Source: an uncultured Ruminobacter sp.
Lineage (GTDB): Bacteria > Pseudomonadota > Gammaproteobacteria > Enterobacterales > Succinivibrionaceae
Assembly: GCA_900767005.1 (NCBI GenBank)
Contig: CAAFXL010000159.1
Coordinates: forward strand, 1 to 12,746
Direction of reading: 5' to 3'
DNA length: 12,746 nucleotides
Shown one piece after another: positions 4,223-11,779 of the stretch (position 1 is the stretch's first letter; each line of letters opens with the position of its first letter). The notes below the pieces were generated by a model that made no database searches, had not been told where the DNA came from, and was given only the letters and a program-made list of their open reading frames with translations. The translations under genes were made by a program, and so were the position numbers.

Positions 4223-6787
4223 TTATAGATATTTAGCCATCTTATCAAAATACATATAACGGTAAATGCTATCACGCTTACCATCAAGCTTCTTAACAGC
4301 TTCTAAGTATTCTTCCTTGCTTGGAAGTCTACCTAAAATTGCAGCAACGGTAGCTAGTTCTGCTGAAGCTAGATATACATTTGCTCCTTGTCCTAAACGG
4401 TTAGGGAAGTTTCTAGTTGAAGTAGAAACTACGGTTGCATTATCAGCAACACGTGCTTGGTTACCCATACATAATGAACAACCAGGGATTTCACATCTAG
4501 TACCTACTTTACCAAAGATACTAAATAAACCTTCAGAAATTAATTCTTCACGATCCATCTTAGTTGGTGGAGCGATCCATAATTTAGTAGGTAATTGTCC
4601 CTTAACTGATTCAAGTAAAGTTGAAGCTGCACGATAATGACCGATATTAGTCATACATGAACCAATGAATACTTCATCAATCTTAGTATCTTTAACATCT
4701 GATAGAACTTTAACATCATCAGGATCATTTGGTACGCAAAGAATTGGTTCTTTAATATCTGACATATCAATTTCAATTACTGCAGCATATTGAGCATCCT
4801 TATCAGCCTTTAATAAGCTTGGATTGTCTAACCAATTTTGCATTGCTTGAATTCGTTTTGCTAAAGTATCCTTATCTGAATAACCTTCACGAATCATCCA
4901 CTTTAATAAAGTAATATTAGAAGTTAAATAATTCTTAATTGGTTCTTCTGAAAGAGCAATAGTACAACCTGCAGCAGATCTTTCAGCTGAAGCATCAGCA
5001 AGTTCAAAAGCTTGTTCTACGCTTAAGTTCTCTAAACCTTCAATTTCAAGAATCTTGCCTGAGAAAATATTCTTCTTACCTTTCTTTTCAACGGTTAATA
5101 AACCTAGTTCAATTGCCTTTAATGGAATTGCATGAACTAGATCTCTTAAAGTAATACCAGGTTGCATAGTTCCTTTAAAGCGAACTAATACTGATTCAGG
5201 CATATCAAGAGGCATTACCCCAGTAGCTGCTGCAAAGGCAACTAGACCAGAACCAGCTGGGAAAGAAACACCCATTGGGAAACGTGTATGACTATCACCA
5301 CCAGTACCAACTGTATCAGGTAGAACCATACGATTTAACCAACTGTGAATAACCCCATCACCAGGTCTAAGAGCAACACCACCACGACTTGAAATAAATT
5401 CTGGTAATGTATTATGAGTCTTTACATCAATTGGCTTTGGATAAGCTGCAGTATGACAGAATGACTGCATTACTAAGTCAGCACTAAAGCGAAGACAAGC
5501 TAAATCTTTTAGTTCATCACGAGTCATTGGTCCTGTAGTATCTTGAGAACCTACAGTAGTCATCTTAGGTTCACAGTAACTTCCTGGTAATACTCCTGGA
5601 ACGCCACAAGCACGACCTACAATCTTTTGAGCTAAAGTAAAGCCTTTACCCTTAATATCCACAACCTTTGGCATTACGAATAAAGTAGATGGTTCCATCT
5701 TTAAGTATTCACGAGCCTTTTGAGTTAGACCTCTACCAATAATTAATGGAATACGACCACCAGCTCTTACTTCATCAAATATTACTTCAGTCTTAAGAGC
5801 AAATTTTGCTAAAACCTTAGACTTATTATCATGTTCAGTAACAATACCTTCATATGGATAAACATCAATTACATCACCAGTATTAAATAATGAAACATCC
5901 ATTTCAATTGGTAATGCACCAGCGTCTTCCATAGTGTTAAAGAAAATTGGAGCAATCTTGCCACCAAATACGAAACCACCACTACGCTTATTTGGTACAA
6001 ATGGAATATCATTACCCATAAACCATAGAACGCTATTAGTAGCACTCTTTCTTGATGAACCAGTACCTACAACATCACCAACGTATACTAATGGGAATCC
6101 CTTATTAGCAAGTTCTCCTAATAATTTAACCGGTCCCCTTACGCCATCTTCATCAGGAACAATACCAGGACGAGCATTCTTTAACATTGCAAGAGCATGT
6201 AATGGAATATCTGGTCTACTCCAAGCATCTGGAGCTGGAGAAAGATCATCAGTATTAGTTTCACCAGGAACTTTAAATACGGTTAATGAAATCTTTTCGG
6301 CAAGTTTTGGTTTTGAGCTAAACCATTCACCATCAGCCCATGACTTCATAACTTCTAATGCGTATTTATTACCTGCTTCTACTTTCTTAGCAACATCTTT
6401 AAATGCATCAAAAATTAATAAAGTATGACTTAATGCCTTAGCAGCTTCTGGTGCTAATTCACTATTATCAAGTAATTCAATTAAGGTTGCTACGTTGTAA
6501 CCGCCCTGCATAGTGCCTAATAAAGTTACAGCTCTTAATGGAGAAATTGCACTACATTGCTTCTTACCAAATGCAATATCACTTAAAAATTGAGCTTTTA
6601 CTTGGGCAGCGTCATCTACTCCAGGAGGAATACGATTTTCTAATAGACTAACTAACTCTTTTTCGTTAGAAGCTAGAGGTTTTTCTAATAAAGAAACTAG
6701 CTCTAAGGTTTCTTCCTTGGTTAAAGCCTCTGGTACCACACCTAAAGACTTTCTTGCCTCAGCCTTTTTATAATAAGAATCTAACAC
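4223..6787 (-). CDS. acnB: Aconitate hydratase B (bifunctional aconitase / 2-methylisocitrate dehydratase)
   Basis: This 854-residue cytoplasmic enzyme isomerises citrate and isocitrate through cis-aconitate. E. coli AcnB also handles 2-methylisocitrate and, without its cluster, binds mRNA. The N-terminal helical region (about 1-160, including LLGTMQGGYN) and the swivel domain (about 160-375, GDVVGTGSSRKSATNS) precede the catalytic domains, the arrangement specific to AcnB. The [4Fe-4S] ligands are C711 (FIGSCMTN), C770 and C773 (PGCSLCMGN), each one residue from E. coli 710, 769 and 772. R792 in STSTRNFPNR is the matching substrate arginine. It ends at KMAKYL, lacking the roughly ten-residue tail of the 865-residue E. 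coli protein. The start is GTG, with AAGGAG ideally placed 7 nt upstream. It is a single-gene unit. Confidence 0.97.
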   Translation of the reverse strand: MLDSYYKKAEARKSLGVVPEALTKEETLELVSLLEKPLASNEKELVSLLENRIPPGVDDAAQVKAQFLSDIAFGKKQCSAISPLRAVTLLGTMQGGYNVATLIELLDNSELAPEAAKALSHTLLIFDAFKDVAKKVEAGNKYALEVMKSWADGEWFSSKPKLAEKISLTVFKVPGETNTDDLSPAPDAWSRPDIPLHALAMLKNARPGIVPDEDGVRGPVKLLGELANKGFPLVYVGDVVGTGSSRKSATNSVLWFMGNDIPFVPNKRSGGFVFGGKIAPIFFNTMEDAGALPIEMDVSLFNTGDVIDVYPYEGIVTEHDNKSKVLAKFALKTEVIFDEVRAGGRIPLIIGRGLTQKAREYLKMEPSTLFVMPKVVDIKGKGFTLAQKIVGRACGVPGVLPGSYCEPKMTTVGSQDTTGPMTRDELKDLACLRFSADLVMQSFCHTAAYPKPIDVKTHNTLPEFISSRGGVALRPGDGVIHSWLNRMVLPDTVGTGGDSHTRFPMGVSFPAGSGLVAFAAATGVMPLDMPESVLVRFKGTMQPGITLRDLVHAIPLKAIELGLLTVEKKGKKNIFSGKILEIEGLENLSVEQAFELADASAERSAAGCTIALSEEPIKNYLTSNITLLKWMIREGYSDKDTLAKRIQAMQNWLDNPSLLKADKDAQYAAVIEIDMSDIKEPILCVPNDPDDVKVLSDVKDTKIDEVFIGSCMTNIGHYRAASTLLESVKGQLPTKLWIAPPTKMDREELISEGLFSIFGKVGTRCEIPGCSLCMGNQARVADNATVVSTSTRNFPNRLGQGANVYLASAELATVAAILGRLPSKEEYLEAVKKLDGKRDSIYRYMYFDKMAKYL

Positions 6788-6885
6788 TATTTTTCTCCTT
6801 GGAATATAAGTTTTGCTATTACTAAATAAAGACTAAAATAAACAAACAATTTATTTAATGAGATTTATTCATTTCTTATGCAATT

Positions 6886-6891
6886 ATTATA
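6886..6891 (-). promoter_or_regulatory. Possible -10 element of the acnB promoter
   Basis: A consensus TATAAT on the minus strand would start transcription near 6879, about 90 nt before the acnB GTG. The -35 region 17 bp upstream is only T-rich (TTTTTT), so this is tentative. The remainder of 6788-7033 shows no gene. Confidence 0.35.
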
Positions 6892-6908
6892 CACTATTAA
6901 AAATTAAT

Positions 6909-6942
6909 AAAAAAAGATCATTTAATTTAAACTTAAATAATC
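6909..6942 (-). terminator. Weak AT-rich terminator of ampD
   Basis: A nine-pair stem with one mismatch (6916-6925 with 6933-6942) has a 7-nt loop. On the minus strand it is followed by seven T residues and more AT. It lies about 90 nt past the ampD stop. Its low GC makes its efficiency doubtful. Confidence 0.45.
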
Positions 6943-7033
6943 CCCTTTATTCTAAATTAATCTAGATATATCAATAATTTCAACGATATCAAAAAAGAAT
7001 TAAACCATAAAACTAATTTTCTAAACCCCAAAA

Positions 7034-7591
7034 TTAATCAAGTCTACTTAAAAATCCTGCCCAATCAAAGCACTCTCCTGGATCAGTTTTTCTTAATGGT
7101 GCAATATTTGAGTGCCCAGTAATCCGCTCTTTGGTAATTTGGGGATAAGTTTTCATTAAAGATTTAGTTACTCTAATTAATGAATCATATTGCTCTTTAG
7201 TAAAAGGAAGATCATCAGTTCCTTCAAGTTCAATACCAATTGAAAAATCATTACAATTTTCTCTTCCCTTAAAACTTGACTTACCGGCATGCCAAGCTCG
7301 GTCTAAAAAAGACACAAATTGCACTATTTTTCCAGTTCGCTTAATGTATAAATGGGAACTTACTTCAACTCCATTAATTTCCTTAAAAAATGGATGTCCT
7401 GTAAGCTTTTCACCTAAAAAGAATTTTTCAACAAAATTTCCCCCAAAAACTTTTGGTGGAAGAGAAATATTATGAATTACTAACAAGCTTATTTCACCTT
7501 TAGGTCTAGTATTAAAATGAGAACTTTTTAAAAATAAAGCTCCTTCTAAAAAACCAGACCTAATTTTTGGTAAATGATTTTCATTATTCAT
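7034..7591 (-). CDS. ampD: 1,6-anhydro-N-acetylmuramyl-L-alanine amidase AmpD
   Basis: This cytoplasmic zinc amidase cleaves the peptide from anhydro-muropeptides during peptidoglycan recycling. In many gammaproteobacteria its loss induces AmpC beta-lactamase. I choose the ATG at 7591 (185 residues). AGGTGG (7600-7605) sits 8 nt before it, whereas the GTG four codons upstream (7601-7603) lies inside that ribosome-binding site. Using this start, H40 (VIHNISLPP), H160 (ITGHSNIAP) and D170 (RKTDPG) are the zinc ligands, K168 is the conserved lysine beside them, and E121 in GIELEGTD corresponds to E. coli E116. The block RAWHAG...GRENCNDFSIGIELEGTD is diagnostic for AmpD rather than the exported AmiD or PGRP-type amidases. 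There is no signal peptide. It follows lpxC after a terminator; neither ampE nor nadC is beside it. Confidence 0.95.
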   Translation of the reverse strand: MNNENHLPKIRSGFLEGALFLKSSHFNTRPKGEISLLVIHNISLPPKVFGGNFVEKFFLGEKLTGHPFFKEINGVEVSSHLYIKRTGKIVQFVSFLDRAWHAGKSSFKGRENCNDFSIGIELEGTDDLPFTKEQYDSLIRVTKSLMKTYPQITKERITGHSNIAPLRKTDPGECFDWAGFLSRLD

Positions 7592-7627
7592 AAATTTATC
7601 CACCTAAAATATTATAGGGCAATAATC

Positions 7628-7659
7628 AAAAAAGCTGGATATCAAAAGATAATCCAGCT
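7628..7659 (-). terminator. Intrinsic terminator of lpxC
   Basis: An 8-bp stem (AGCTGGAT, 7633-7640, with ATCCAGCT, 7652-7659) has extra ATC/GAT pairing inside the loop. On the minus strand it ends in six T residues. It begins about 20 nt after the lpxC stop. The opposite side also carries a T run, so it could work in both directions. Confidence 0.85.
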
Positions 7660-7680
7660 CTCTATTTTTTAAATTACAAT

Positions 7681-8622
7681 TTAAGCTAATACTGAATTAG
7701 TTTTAGCTTCAAGCTTCTCGATGAAGCTTACTGAGTTGTGGTTTGCTACACTATCATCAATATTAACGATTTCATAAGCCTCAGCATCACTTAATAAAGT
7801 TCTAATTAACATATTATTTAAATGATGACCGGTCTTATAAGCAACAAATGAACCTAAAATGCTCATATTTGACATATAAAGGTCGCCGATTGCATCAAGC
7901 ATCTTATGCTTAACAAATTCATTGTTATAACGTAAACCTTCAGGATTTACTACTTTATAGTCATCTAATACAACTGCATTTTCTAAGCTTCCGCCAAGAG
8001 CTAAATTATGAGCATGCATAAATTCAACATCTCTCATAAAGCAGAAAGTTCTTGCTCTACTTACTTCATTAAAGAATGAAGTACCAGAGAAGTTTAACTT
8101 ATAATGTTGTAAATCGCGATCCATTGCTGGATGATCAAAATCGATTTGTAGGTCTAATTGGAAACCTTTGTCACTTGGACGTAATTCTGCCCACTTATCT
8201 TCAAGTTCAACTCTTACAGTCTTCTTAATCTTAATGAATTTCTTTGGAGCATCAAGTAGCTCAATTCCAGCATCTTCTAATAGATAAATAAATGGTTGAG
8301 CAGAACCATCCATAACTGGTAATTCAGGAGCATTAACTTCAACAACTAAATTATCAATACCTAATGCACTTAAAGCTGCAGATAAATGTTCAACGGTTGA
8401 AACACGGCAACCATCTTCGGTTACTAATGCAGTGCAAAGTTCAGTATCTCTTACCATTTCTGGAGAGGTCTTGAATAATACATTAGGAGTAACATCAGTA
8501 CGAATAAACACAATACCAGTATTTGCTTGTGCAGGCTTAAAAGTAATAAACACCTTCTTACCTGAATGCAAACCAATTCCTGTTGCAGTTACTGATTTCT
8601 TTATTGTACGTTGTTTAATCAT
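7681..8622 (-). CDS. lpxC: UDP-3-O-acyl-N-acetylglucosamine deacetylase LpxC
   Basis: This zinc deacetylase catalyses the committed step of lipid A synthesis in the cytoplasm. I choose the ATG at 8622 (313 residues). It starts MIKQRTIKKS like E. coli LpxC (MIKQRTLKRI) and has AAGAGA 6 nt upstream, while the longer frame would need a TTG six codons earlier. With this start, E78 and H79 fall on the same numbers as the E. coli catalytic base and first zinc ligand (STVEHL). H239 and D243 (VKHKMLDAIGD) are the other ligands, and H266 (KTGHHLNN) is the catalytic histidine. The end, SVLA, also matches E. coli. It follows ftsZ as usual at the end of the division cluster, but a strong ftsZ terminator and a separate promoter make it its own unit. 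secM/secA do not follow; ampD does. Confidence 0.97.
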   Translation of the reverse strand: MIKQRTIKKSVTATGIGLHSGKKVFITFKPAQANTGIVFIRTDVTPNVLFKTSPEMVRDTELCTALVTEDGCRVSTVEHLSAALSALGIDNLVVEVNAPELPVMDGSAQPFIYLLEDAGIELLDAPKKFIKIKKTVRVELEDKWAELRPSDKGFQLDLQIDFDHPAMDRDLQHYKLNFSGTSFFNEVSRARTFCFMRDVEFMHAHNLALGGSLENAVVLDDYKVVNPEGLRYNNEFVKHKMLDAIGDLYMSNMSILGSFVAYKTGHHLNNMLIRTLLSDAEAYEIVNIDDSVANHNSVSFIEKLEAKTNSVLA

Positions 8623-8727
8623 AATCTGTCTCTTTAACAATATAAAACCAAAATCAAAGATAACTTGTATATCTTATTTGATTAGATAAATTTCGTAAAG
8701 TTCATGTTAAGTATATATATAGTTTCC

Positions 8728-8758
8728 ATTATATCAACAAAATCGTGATTGTAATCAA
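8728..8758 (-). promoter_or_regulatory. Candidate lpxC promoter
   Basis: TATAAT (8728-8733, minus) lies 19 bp from TTGATT (8753-8758). At 17-bp spacing the -35 would be GATTAC. The leader would be about 100 nt. The -10 is convincing, the -35 less so. Confidence 0.45.
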
Positions 8759-8820
8759 ATTTTTTTGATATTTTGAATATTTTTATTCTATTAAACTAAT
8801 ATTTATGAAATTTAGTTACG

Positions 8821-8849
8821 AAAAAGGGGAATTTTTTAATTCCCCTTTT
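8821..8849 (-). terminator. Intrinsic terminator of ftsZ
   Basis: A perfect 12-bp stem (AAAAGGGGAATT, 8822-8833, and its complement at 8838-8849) has a 4-nt loop. On the minus strand it ends in five T residues. It starts about 15 nt after the ftsZ stop. Confidence 0.9.
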
Positions 8850-8864
8850 GATGAAATTCAAATT

Positions 8865-10070
8865 TTAATCAGCTTTTTTGATTAAGAAACCTGGTAAATC
8901 AACATCTGTAGTTGCCGCAAAAGGATTTGCTGGAGCAGGCTTAGCAGGTTGCTGAGGCTGAGGTTCTTGCTGAGATTGAACAAAACCACCAAAAATACTA
9001 TTTTGCTGAGGTTCTACTGGCTGAGCTTGAACTTGAGGCTGAGTTTGAGCTTGAGCTTCTTGCTGAGCCTTATCTTTTGGTTCAATACCAGACATTAATA
9101 CAGTTACATTAACTACATCATCATCAATATTTGAATCGATAGTTACACCATATTTAACATCAGTATCATCATTTACATAGCTCTGTAAAATTTCACCAAG
9201 TCTATTATATTCAGAAATAGTGAAACCAGTACTTACGCAAACGTTAGCAAGTAAACCACGAGCATGACAATTTTGAATACTATCAAGTAATGGGCTATGA
9301 ATTGCAGCTTGAACTGCATCATCAACCGCATTTTCACCCCTACCAGAACCCATACCAATAAGAGCAGAACCAGATGCTTCTAAGATGGTCTTAACATCAT
9401 TAAAATCAAGGTTCATGTAACCACCTTTAGTAACTAAAGATGATAAACCTTTAACTGCTCTCATAAGAACATCATTACATTCGTTAAAAGCAGCAATTAA
9501 TGAAAGATTTTCACCATTAATAAGCTTATCATTTGGAATAACAACTAAAGCATCTACTTCAGCACGAAGTTTTTCAATACCAGCTTCAGCCTTTAAACGT
9601 TGCTTCTTACCCTCAAAAGAGAATGGTTTTGTAACAATAGCAACTGTTAAAGCTTTTAATTCTTTACGCATAATATTCGCAATAACTGGAGTAGCACCAG
9701 TACCAGTACCACCACCCATACCAGCGGTTAAGAATACGATATCACACTTACCAACTTGCTCTTTAATTACATCTCTACTTTCTTCTGCAGCAAGGCGACC
9801 TACTTCAGGGTTTGAACCTGAACCTAGACCACGAGTTGTTGAAACACCAATTTGGATACGGTGTTCTGCAGTATTAGCATTTAATGCCTGTAAATCAGTA
9901 TTACATGCATAAAAAGTTACACCAGCAACTTTTTCTTCAATCATGTGCTGAACGGAGTTACCACCGCCACCACCAACACCAATTACCTTGATTAATGCTT
10001 GACCATTATTTTCAGGTAATTCATTATTTGTACCTACAGTACCATCAGTTACTTCCATTATTCCGCTCAT
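8865..10070 (-). CDS. ftsZ: Cell division protein FtsZ
   Basis: This 401-residue tubulin homologue polymerises with GTP into the division ring at mid-cell. Residues 27-36 (IKVIGVGGGG) open the nucleotide-binding domain. The tubulin signature GGGTGTG is at 119-125. The T7 loop NLDFNDV supplies the aspartates D222 and D225 that complete the GTPase site of the neighbouring subunit. After the globular core (to about 330) comes a linker of about 58 residues very rich in Gln, Pro and Ala, then the conserved tail DVDLPGFLIKKAD (389-401). That tail is the FtsA/ZipA-binding peptide (E. coli DIPAFLRKQAD). The N-terminal extension (about 1-25) is longer than in E. coli. The ATG has AGGAGAGAG just upstream. 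A dedicated promoter lies in the 400-bp gap before it. Confidence 0.98.
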   Translation of the reverse strand: MSGIMEVTDGTVGTNNELPENNGQALIKVIGVGGGGGNSVQHMIEEKVAGVTFYACNTDLQALNANTAEHRIQIGVSTTRGLGSGSNPEVGRLAAEESRDVIKEQVGKCDIVFLTAGMGGGTGTGATPVIANIMRKELKALTVAIVTKPFSFEGKKQRLKAEAGIEKLRAEVDALVVIPNDKLINGENLSLIAAFNECNDVLMRAVKGLSSLVTKGGYMNLDFNDVKTILEASGSALIGMGSGRGENAVDDAVQAAIHSPLLDSIQNCHARGLLANVCVSTGFTISEYNRLGEILQSYVNDDTDVKYGVTIDSNIDDDVVNVTVLMSGIEPKDKAQQEAQAQTQPQVQAQPVEPQQNSIFGGFVQSQQEPQPQQPAKPAPANPFAATTDVDLPGFLIKKAD

Positions 10071-10328
10071 CTATTTAACTCTCTCCTGGCCAAACCATAA
10101 ACCGAAAAAAGCTCTCAATCTTAAAACTCAAGGCATCTAATTAGCTTTAAGTAAATTACAAAAATAAACCTAGTTTATTAGACTTTTGACTTAAATCATC
10201 TAAATCTTAAGATTTTTACTCTTTAGACAACATCTAATAAAACTTATTTTTTATTGTTATTTTATATTATAAAGTTCTTTAAAACTATTATTGATTAGAT
10301 ATGAAATGCCCACAAAACAAACGCAAGT

Positions 10329-10357
10329 ATTATAACGATCTTTGAATGGGTATTCAA
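10329..10357 (-). promoter_or_regulatory. Strong sigma-70 promoter of ftsZ
   Basis: TTGAAT (10352-10357, minus) and TATAAT (10329-10334) are exactly 17 bp apart. Transcription would start near 10322, giving a leader of about 250 nt. The -35 lies inside the palindrome at 10340-10359. Confidence 0.7.
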
Positions 10358-10359
10358 AG
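10340..10359. promoter_or_regulatory. ARG-box-like palindrome over the ftsZ -35
   Basis: CTTTGAAT and ATTCAAAG (8-bp arms) flank four bases. The core TGAAT-N4-ATTCA matches all ten strong positions of the ARG-box consensus, though the centre is ACCC rather than A/T. No good second box lies 3 bp to either side. An operator role is inferred from its place over the -35 and spacer. It could serve an unknown repressor instead of ArgR. Confidence 0.45.
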
Positions 10360-10377
10360 CTTTTAATATACTTTTTG

Positions 10378-10397
10378 TGATTAAATATCATTAATCA
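10378..10397. repeat. Inverted repeat upstream of the ftsZ promoter
   Basis: Arms TGATTAA and TTAATCA, 7 bp each, are separated by 6 bp. The centre lies about 65 bp upstream of the predicted ftsZ start, a distance typical of activator sites. It fits neither CRP nor FNR spacing well. Confidence 0.35.
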
Positions 10398-10470
10398 ACA
10401 ATTAAACATAATTCTCATAAAAATAACTAATAAGTCACTTAGCAAGTTTAAAGTTATTTTTAAATTTAAA

Positions 10471-11778
10471 TTACATTTCCTGCTGCCAAAAACTTAAAAA
10501 GCTATTAACCATATTTTTAAGTTTTGACTTGCTAGGTGGAATATATTGTTTAGTTTCAATAATATTACTAATTTTTAATAAACCAATAATAACCGCATCT
10601 TGTTCTGGATCAATTTGTTGGGTTAATCCAGTTATTTTTTCTTTAATGCTACCAACTCTTACTTTAATTACTGATTTTTCAGCCTTTAAATCAATTAAAG
10701 TATTTTCTAATGCTTCTTTTACTCCTGGGATCTTAGTAGCACCCCCGGTTAATACAAAGCCAGCTCCTAATTCACAGCCTAAATCAACCGAATTTAATTT
10801 CTTTAAAGCATTAATAAAAATCTGGCGATAATGAGACTCTAAAAGCACTGATAAATCTTTAGCAGGGATTTCAATTTTCTCTTCATCAATTTCATTAGAT
10901 TTAACTCTAATAAAATCAATTTCATCATCCTTACCAATTACCGCACATTCCTTCTTAAGAGCTTCAGCACATTTTTCTGAAAGACCATAATTTATTGCGA
11001 TAGAACGAGTAATATAATGTCCACCTAATGATGAACTTCCTGAATATATTAAATAGTTACGGTTATATACTGAAATATCAACTGAACCATAACCAATATC
11101 AAAAACACATACGCCTAAATTCTTTTCTTCTTCACTTAGAACTGCTAAAGCTGAAGCGGTACCTGTAAACACATATTCATAAACATAATCAGAATGAATA
11201 CATGATGATAAAATGTATTTAATATTGCTAATAAAATTCTTATCAGCATAAACTAGATGGGCATATGATTTTAATTGTCCACCACGTAGATCTGTTGGAT
11301 CTTCAATATAATTATTGGTATCTACTTGATAATAGTTATTAGTTGCGGTAATTAAATCTTTACCCTCAACAATTAATGATTGAGCACTATTAAAGGCTTT
11401 AGACATGTGAATCGGACGCACACGGCTATTATTTAAATCATAAGAGCCATCGTTATTACGACATTCAATGTAACGCCCTGGAATTGAAACAAAGATTCTA
11501 GGATTATCAATGTTTGGTAAAAATTCTTTATTATAAACTGATTTCACCGCACGATTTGCAATATTAAAAGCTTTGGATAAACTTTCCTTAAGTTTATCCA
11601 TGCTATTAATACCATCTTCGGAAATACCTAAAGCTTCGCTTTCACCATATCCTAAAATATTTATTTCATCAGAATAAACTAATGCGGCACAAACTCTTAT
11701 TTTGCTTGTACCGAAGTCAATTGAAAGAACGTACTGTCCAACATTCTCTTCATATGAAATATCATTATCTGGCTTCAT
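10471..11778 (-). CDS. ftsA: Cell division protein FtsA
   Basis: This 435-residue actin-like protein tethers FtsZ filaments to the inner membrane and recruits later division proteins. The phosphate-1 loop DFGTSK is at 21-26, phosphate-2 at 227-234 (DIGYGSVD), and the adenosine motif at 341-347 (FVLTGGA). The SHS2 (1C) insertion typical of FtsA lies at about residues 85-170. The C-terminal stretch LKNMVNSFLSFWQQEM (420-435) is the amphipathic membrane-targeting helix. It is slightly longer than E. coli FtsA (420), and the sequence is noticeably diverged. In phosphate-2 the usual DIGGGT has Tyr in place of the middle Gly and Ser for Thr. Its ATG is one nucleotide after the ftsQ stop (TAATATG), so translation is probably coupled. 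Confidence 0.95.
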   Translation of the reverse strand: MKPDNDISYEENVGQYVLSIDFGTSKIRVCAALVYSDEINILGYGESEALGISEDGINSMDKLKESLSKAFNIANRAVKSVYNKEFLPNIDNPRIFVSIPGRYIECRNNDGSYDLNNSRVRPIHMSKAFNSAQSLIVEGKDLITATNNYYQVDTNNYIEDPTDLRGGQLKSYAHLVYADKNFISNIKYILSSCIHSDYVYEYVFTGTASALAVLSEEEKNLGVCVFDIGYGSVDISVYNRNYLIYSGSSSLGGHYITRSIAINYGLSEKCAEALKKECAVIGKDDEIDFIRVKSNEIDEEKIEIPAKDLSVLLESHYRQIFINALKKLNSVDLGCELGAGFVLTGGATKIPGVKEALENTLIDLKAEKSVIKVRVGSIKEKITGLTQQIDPEQDAVIIGLLKISNIIETKQYIPPSKSKLKNMVNSFLSFWQQEM

Positions 11779-11779
11779 A

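Larger units (their letters stand above)
10071..10470 (-). other. 400-bp non-coding region between ftsA and ftsZ
   Basis: No convincing gene lies here on either strand; the longest ATG frames reading toward ftsZ are under ten codons. It holds the ftsZ promoter (10329-10357), an upstream inverted repeat (10378-10397), and a predicted leader of about 250 nt. Within the leader I see a 14-bp self-complementary sequence (AAATCTTAAGATTT, 10202-10215). There is also a 7-bp hairpin with a 3-nt loop (AATAAAC/GTTTATT, 10163-10179), followed on the minus strand by a few T residues, a possible weak attenuator. No strong terminator follows ftsA, so some ftsA transcripts may read into ftsZ. Confidence 0.6.

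Noticed and set aside
4266..4637. 123-codon open frame on the plus strand
   Set aside because: It is antisense to the cluster-binding end of acnB and has no family resemblance.
5934..6428. 164-codon open frame on the plus strand
   Set aside because: It lies wholly antisense to acnB, whose protein is strongly conserved there. It has no recognisable domain or ribosome-binding site and reflects the codon bias of acnB.
7601..7603. GTG as ampD start
   Set aside because: The GTG sits inside the AGGTGG ribosome-binding site that serves the ATG at 7591, and no other site precedes it.
7611..7616. TATAAT just upstream of ampD
   Set aside because: Transcription would begin at about 7604, within the ribosome-binding site itself, and there is no matching -35.
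8638..8640. TTG as lpxC start
   Set aside because: The ATG at 8622 has its own AAGAGA site and gives an N-terminus and active-site numbering matching E. coli LpxC.
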